This document shows, piece by piece, positions 7,444 to 10,570 of a DNA stretch of 10,570 nucleotides. The position numbers and the translations under genes were made by a program. The stretch comes from Ruminococcus flavefaciens. GTDB taxonomy: Bacteria > Bacillota > Clostridia > Oscillospirales > Ruminococcaceae. The stretch is from assembly GCA_004554385.1 (NCBI GenBank), contig SFMO01000067.1:1-10570 (forward strand). Reading direction: 5' to 3'. The notes under the pieces are model-generated. The model had not been told where the DNA came from, did not search any database, and saw only the letters and a list, made by a program, of their open reading frames with translations. How positions within the stretch are numbered: position 1 is the first letter of the stretch; each line of letters opens with the position of its first letter.

Positions 7444-8859
7444 ATGGATTTCAAACAATATCTTGACAGCTGTGATTCCGTTACATGCATTATGTCCGTA
7501 GAAAAAAAGCCCGACGGCGGCTACGGAGATATTCGCATTTTAGACGGAAATAAAGCATATATCGAATCAATAGAAAACAACCCCGACGCTAATTCCGACG
7601 TTGCAAAGGAAAAAGTATTTGTACCGAATTCTCTTTATACCAAGTACTTCCCACACGACCTTAATTTCGAGGATTTCTGCTACCGCTCGGCTGTCAAGAA
7701 GGAAGTTCTCCATACATATGTGCACCCGGGACGGTTTGACATATGGTTCAATCTGTTCTTTATGCCTCTTCAGAGCGACGATGAAAACATGGGCTACTGC
7801 TCATACACATATACCGTTACTGTCAATGCCGACAGCGAGCTTATGTCAAATATCTCCCTTGAAACAGCCTCCGCTGTTTTGCAGAGCTGTATAAAGCTTT
7901 ACGGCGCTACAGACTTCAAGAAGTCCATTGACGAGGTAGTATTGGACATTCGTGACCTCTGCAAGGCTAACCGCTGCTGTCTGCTGCTGACGGATTTTGA
8001 GGCTGAAACCTGCCGACTTCTCAGCGACAGCCACATTAAAGAGGGCGAAATGGGTCCTATCGAGAACCTCCTTGACGATTCTTTCTTTGAGATCGTTAAA
8101 ACATGGCCTGCTACCATTGACGGAAGCGACTTCCTTATGATAAAGAATCAGCAGGACATGGAGGTGCTGAGATCACGAAATCAGCTGTGGTACGAATCTC
8201 TCAAAGGATTTGACGTCAGGACCCTTGTATTGTTCCCTCTCGTATACAATGGGGACACAAAGGGTTATATCTGGGTAACTGATTTTGATGTTGACAATTC
8301 CCTCAAGATAAGAGAAACTCTTGAGCTCACCACATACTTCATAGCTTACGCTATCGCCAACTATCAGCTTCTCAACAGGCTTGAGATAATGAGCTCAGTG
8401 GACCTGCTCACAGGAGTATATAACCGTAACGCCATGAACAACCGCGTCGACCGCTATACCTCAGGAAAAATGGCTCTTCCCAGGAAATACGGCATAGTCT
8501 TTGCTGACCTCAACGGCCTGAAGCAGGCAAATGACACCGGCGGACACAGCGCAGGCGACAAGCTTCTGAAGGGAGCGGCTGAAGTCCTCAGACAGCTGTT
8601 CTATGACAGCAATATTTACCGTGCAGGCGGCGACGAGTTTATGATAATCGCCGAAAATGTCCCTGAGGAAGAAATTGAAAAGCGCATGGAGAAGATCCGG
8701 CTGGACTCAGAATCCCCCGAAAATATAAGCTTTGCCGTGGGCGGCTATTACGAATCAGAGGGCGGCGATATACGGTTTGCTATGCGAACCGCCGACGAGA
8801 GAATGTATGCCGACAAGGAACGATATTACAAGAAGTTCCCTGAGCGCAAAAGAAAATAA
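7444..8859 (+). CDS. Diguanylate cyclase with N-terminal sensor and GAF-like domains (paralogue 1)
   Basis: Predicted soluble enzyme that makes cyclic-di-GMP from two GTP. Residues about 10-130 look like a PAS-type sensor (VTCIMSVEK, then GNKAYIESIE). Residues about 140-310 resemble a GAF domain, including ANRCCLLLTDFEAETC and LVLFPLVYNGDTKGYIWVTDF. The catalytic domain starts near 316 with SSVDLLTGVYNRNAM and has metal ligand Asp355 in FADLNGLK, GGHSAGD (366-372) and the intact motif GGDEF (395-399). The product-inhibition RxxD site expected at 386-389 is replaced by FYDS, so feedback control by cyclic-di-GMP is probably absent or different. No membrane segment is visible, so the input is likely a cytoplasmic ligand. 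The start is set by the AAGGTGAT site about 5 nt upstream. It has its own promoter and terminator and is a tandem paralogue of the next gene. Confidence 0.93.
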   Translation: MDFKQYLDSCDSVTCIMSVEKKPDGGYGDIRILDGNKAYIESIENNPDANSDVAKEKVFVPNSLYTKYFPHDLNFEDFCYRSAVKKEVLHTYVHPGRFDIWFNLFFMPLQSDDENMGYCSYTYTVTVNADSELMSNISLETASAVLQSCIKLYGATDFKKSIDEVVLDIRDLCKANRCCLLLTDFEAETCRLLSDSHIKEGEMGPIENLLDDSFFEIVKTWPATIDGSDFLMIKNQQDMEVLRSRNQLWYESLKGFDVRTLVLFPLVYNGDTKGYIWVTDFDVDNSLKIRETLELTTYFIAYAIANYQLLNRLEIMSSVDLLTGVYNRNAMNNRVDRYTSGKMALPRKYGIVFADLNGLKQANDTGGHSAGDKLLKGAAEVLRQLFYDSNIYRAGGDEFMIIAENVPEEEIEKRMEKIRLDSESPENISFAVGGYYESEGGDIRFAMRTADERMYADKERYYKKFPERKRK

Positions 8860-8865
8860 TAAACT

Positions 8866-8895
8866 AAGAGCTCCCTTAACTCAGGGAGCTCTTTT
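8866..8895 (+). terminator. Rho-independent terminator after the first cyclase gene
   Basis: An 11-bp perfect stem, AAGAGCTCCCT with AGGGAGCTCTT, has a 6-nt loop and ends in a short T-run (8892-8895). It starts 6 nt after the stop codon and separates the two cyclase transcripts. Confidence 0.85.
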
Positions 8896-8917
8896 GCACA
8901 ATTAACATAATATTTAC

Positions 8918-8946
8918 TGGACATATCAAAATTTATGTGCTATAAT
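8918..8946 (+). promoter_or_regulatory. Sigma-A promoter of the second cyclase gene
   Basis: TGGACA (8918-8923) is 17 nt before TATAAT (8941-8946), with TGc as an extended -10. It is among the best promoter matches in the window. Expected start is near 8953. The leader contains a small GCCG-CTTT-CGGC hairpin (8966-8977) directly before the ribosome binding site AAGGAGA (8981-8987). Confidence 0.83.
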
Positions 8947-8991
8947 ATTAAATAAGAAGAAAACTGCCGCTTTCGGCCGGAAGGAGATATT

Positions 8992-10416
8992 ATGGATTTT
9001 CAGGAATTTGTTAACAACATTGAACCTATGACTTGTATTATCTCTGTAGAAAAATTCTCTGACGACAGCTATGGCAATATCCGCCTTGTTGCAGGCAACA
9101 AAGCTTACATAGACTCTATTGAAAATCCTGAGAATGTTGCTTCTGCACAGATGCTGCATAACAAGTTCATTCCAAATTCACCATACGAAAAATATATCCC
9201 AAAGGATCTTAATTTTGAGACCGCCTGCTATCAGTGCGCTATTCAGAAAAAGCCGTATCATACCTATATCCATCCCGACAGATACAGCTTCTGGATAGAT
9301 ATGTATATGCTCCCTCTTGCATCCGATGACCCGAATATCGGATACTGCACCTACACTCAGGAGATCACCATTGAAAAAAACGATCAGCGTATGACAAATC
9401 TCTCCGCAGACATCTCAGCTGCCGTTTTGCAGACAAGTCTGAAGCTCAAGGGCACTAAAGATTTCCGCAACACCATGGATGAGGTCATTTCAGATATACG
9501 TGAGATCTGTGCCGCTGACCGCTGCTGTGTATTTCTCACAGACTTCAAGGCAAAGAAATGCTCCGTCCTTACTCAGGTCGTCGCCCCCGGTCTGCAAATA
9601 GTTCCCATGGAAACACACATGGAACGGGATTACGGCGATTTCTTTGATGTTGTTGAGACATGGCCCGCTACCATCGCAGGAAGCACCTGCCTGATAATCA
9701 AAAACAGCAGCGATATGGATGTGCTGAAAGCCCGAAATCCCCTCTGGCATGAATCACTGATGAAAGCAGAGGTCGACAGCCTCGTACTGTTCCCTCTGGA
9801 GTATAACGACGAGGTGCTTGGATATATATGGGCTGTCAATTTCGATACCGAAAACGCCATGAATATCAAAGAGGTCCTCGAGCTCACCACTCATCTCATC
9901 GCCTCAGAAATAGCCAATTATCAGCTTGTGGACAAGCTCAGGATAATGGGGACTGTAGATATGCTCACAGGAGTAAACAACCGTAACGCCATGAACAACC
10001 GCGTCGACTGGTTCATCAGAAGCAGCGACAAAAAGCCCGACACCTTCGGCGTTATCTTTGCGGACCTCAACGGTCTCAAACAGAAGAACGACAAAGAAGG
10101 CCACGGCGCCGGAGACAAGCTTCTAAAAGATGCCGCTGCTATACTTACGGACGTGTTCTACGACGGAGAGATCTACCGCGCAGGCGGCGATGAATTTATG
10201 ATAATCGACTGCGAGGCATCGGAAGAGGATCTGCAGCAGCGTGTGGAAAAGCTTCGGGCAGATTCTGAGGATCCAGCTAATATCAGCTTCGCACTGGGCT
10301 TCTATTTCGACAGCGGCGAGGGCGATATACGCAAGGCAATGCGCACAGCCGATGAACGAATGTACATCGACAAGGAACGCTATTATACATTATTCCCCGA
10401 AAGGCGAAGAAAATGA
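8992..10416 (+). CDS. Diguanylate cyclase with N-terminal sensor and GAF-like domains (paralogue 2)
   Basis: Same architecture as the preceding gene over its whole length (474 against 471 residues), so the two arose by tandem duplication. The sensor region spans about 10-130 (MTCIISVEK, GNKAYIDSIE). The GAF-like region spans about 140-312 (ADRCCVFLTDFKAKKC, LVLFPLEYNDEVLGYIW). The catalytic domain starts near 319 with GTVDMLTGVNNRNAM and has metal ligand Asp358 in FADLNGLK, EGHGAGD (369-375) and intact GGDEF (398-402). The inhibitory RxxD position (389-392) is FYDG, again lost. The two paralogues differ most in the loop of the sensor domain near 45-60 and in the middle of the GAF-like region near 195-215, as expected if they respond to different signals. 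A 30-nt stretch coding for NRNAMNNRVD is identical in both genes (8422-8451 and 9979-10008). The gene has its own promoter; an insertion sequence begins 15 nt after its stop codon and no complete terminator remains. Confidence 0.93.
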   Translation: MDFQEFVNNIEPMTCIISVEKFSDDSYGNIRLVAGNKAYIDSIENPENVASAQMLHNKFIPNSPYEKYIPKDLNFETACYQCAIQKKPYHTYIHPDRYSFWIDMYMLPLASDDPNIGYCTYTQEITIEKNDQRMTNLSADISAAVLQTSLKLKGTKDFRNTMDEVISDIREICAADRCCVFLTDFKAKKCSVLTQVVAPGLQIVPMETHMERDYGDFFDVVETWPATIAGSTCLIIKNSSDMDVLKARNPLWHESLMKAEVDSLVLFPLEYNDEVLGYIWAVNFDTENAMNIKEVLELTTHLIASEIANYQLVDKLRIMGTVDMLTGVNNRNAMNNRVDWFIRSSDKKPDTFGVIFADLNGLKQKNDKEGHGAGDKLLKDAAAILTDVFYDGEIYRAGGDEFMIIDCEASEEDLQQRVEKLRADSEDPANISFALGFYFDSGEGDIRKAMRTADERMYIDKERYYTLFPERRRK

Positions 10417-10439
10417 GTAAACCAAAAGCTCTGAAATGC

Positions 10440-10503
10440 TCCCCTTTTGTTAGACAATGTGGTATAATAGAAATATACCAAAATGAAGTCTAACGAAAGG
10501 GGA
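10440..10503 (+). repeat. Long inverted repeat around the IS promoter and ribosome binding site
   Basis: A 16-nt arm (10440-10455, TCCCCTTTTGTTAGAC) pairs with 10488-10503 (GTCTAACGAAAGGGGA) with one G-T type mismatch that is still a wobble pair in RNA. Nested inside is a second perfect 6-bp repeat, GGTATA (10461-10466) with TATACC (10474-10479). The -10 box sits between the arms. The right arm contains the OrfA ribosome binding site AAAGGGG. Confidence 0.85.
10460..10468 (+). promoter_or_regulatory. Extended -10 promoter of the IS transposase
   Basis: TGgTATAAT is a full extended -10 element. No convincing -35 box is found 16-18 nt upstream (10440-10446). Transcription should begin near 10475, between the two arms of the inverted repeat, so this transcript carries only the right arm. 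Confidence 0.65.
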
Positions 10504-10510
10504 CATTTTT

Positions 10511-10570
10511 ATGCCAAAAGGAAAACCAAACAAGAGATATACACCTGAATTCAAGATCAAGGTTGTTGAA
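10511..10570 (+). CDS. IS3-family transposase OrfA, N-terminal fragment
   Basis: Only the first 20 codons lie in the window. The protein starts MPKGKPNKRYTPEFKIKVVE; the basic lead and the RY(T/S)PEFK..VV pattern are typical of the helix-turn-helix OrfA of IS3-family elements, which binds the IS ends and is usually joined to OrfB by programmed frameshifting. The ribosome binding site AAAGGGG (10496-10502) is 8 nt upstream. The frame is open to the window edge. Completeness and subgroup cannot be judged from here. Confidence 0.8.
   Translation, partial: MPKGKPNKRYTPEFKIKVVE

Larger units (their letters stand above)
10432..10570 (+). mobile_element. Left end of an IS3-family (IS150-like) insertion sequence
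   Basis: The presumed left terminal repeat starts with TG at 10432 and contains CCCCTTTTGTTAGACA (10441-10456), which resembles the CCCC..AAAGTTAGACA ends I recall for many IS3-family elements. It is followed by a transposase-type OrfA start at 10511. The element runs off the window, so its right end, target duplication and integrity cannot be seen. The exact left boundary is inferred. Confidence 0.78.

Noticed and set aside
8422..10008. The 30-nt repeat as part of a mobile or CRISPR-like repeat
   Set aside because: Both copies lie at equivalent codons of paralogous genes; they are explained by gene duplication.

Overview
The window looks like chromosomal DNA of a Gram-positive Clostridia member. 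Ruminococcus or a related Oscillospiraceae genus is my best guess, inferred from style and not proven. The reasons are strong AGGAG-type ribosome binding sites, sigma-A promoters with extended -10 boxes (TGnTATAAT), frequent ATA isoleucine codons, a Bce/Vex-like ABC transporter fused in one operon with a two-component system, and multi-domain cyclic-di-GMP enzymes of a kind common in that group. No RNA gene or CRISPR array was seen.

Region 1 (1-4465, plus strand) is a tight operon: an FtsX-like ABC permease that lacks its N-terminal part in the readable frame, the partner ATPase, an OmpR-type response regulator and a membrane sensor histidine kinase. The genes are separated by 1-15 nt, so they are almost certainly co-transcribed. 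The likely job is sensing an envelope-active compound (for example an antimicrobial peptide) and driving the transporter. The operon ends at a strong terminator (4487-4514) that also serves the converging gene.

Region 2 (4518-10416) is a cyclic-di-GMP cluster. On the minus strand is a protein with a degenerate GGDEF domain (GGDNF, metal ligands lost) and a complete EAL phosphodiesterase domain. Divergent from it is a NudC-like Nudix hydrolase with a four-cysteine zinc ribbon. Two tandem paralogous diguanylate cyclases follow (sensor domain, GAF-like domain, intact GGDEF, no RxxD inhibitory site). One phosphodiesterase and two cyclases side by side suggest a locus that makes and breaks down the same second messenger under different inputs. 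The three plus-strand genes share a closely similar promoter core.

Region 3 (about 10432-10570) is the left end of an IS3-family (IS150-like) insertion sequence, with the first 20 codons of its OrfA. It lies 15 nt after the last cyclase gene, perhaps inside that gene's terminator. A long inverted repeat brackets the IS promoter and buries the OrfA ribosome binding site in read-through RNA only, a likely guard against activation by outside transcription.

I did not find a clearly new system. The items most worth following are the IS leader hairpin, the broken permease 5' end, the shared promoter core, and the duplicated cyclases facing a phosphodiesterase.
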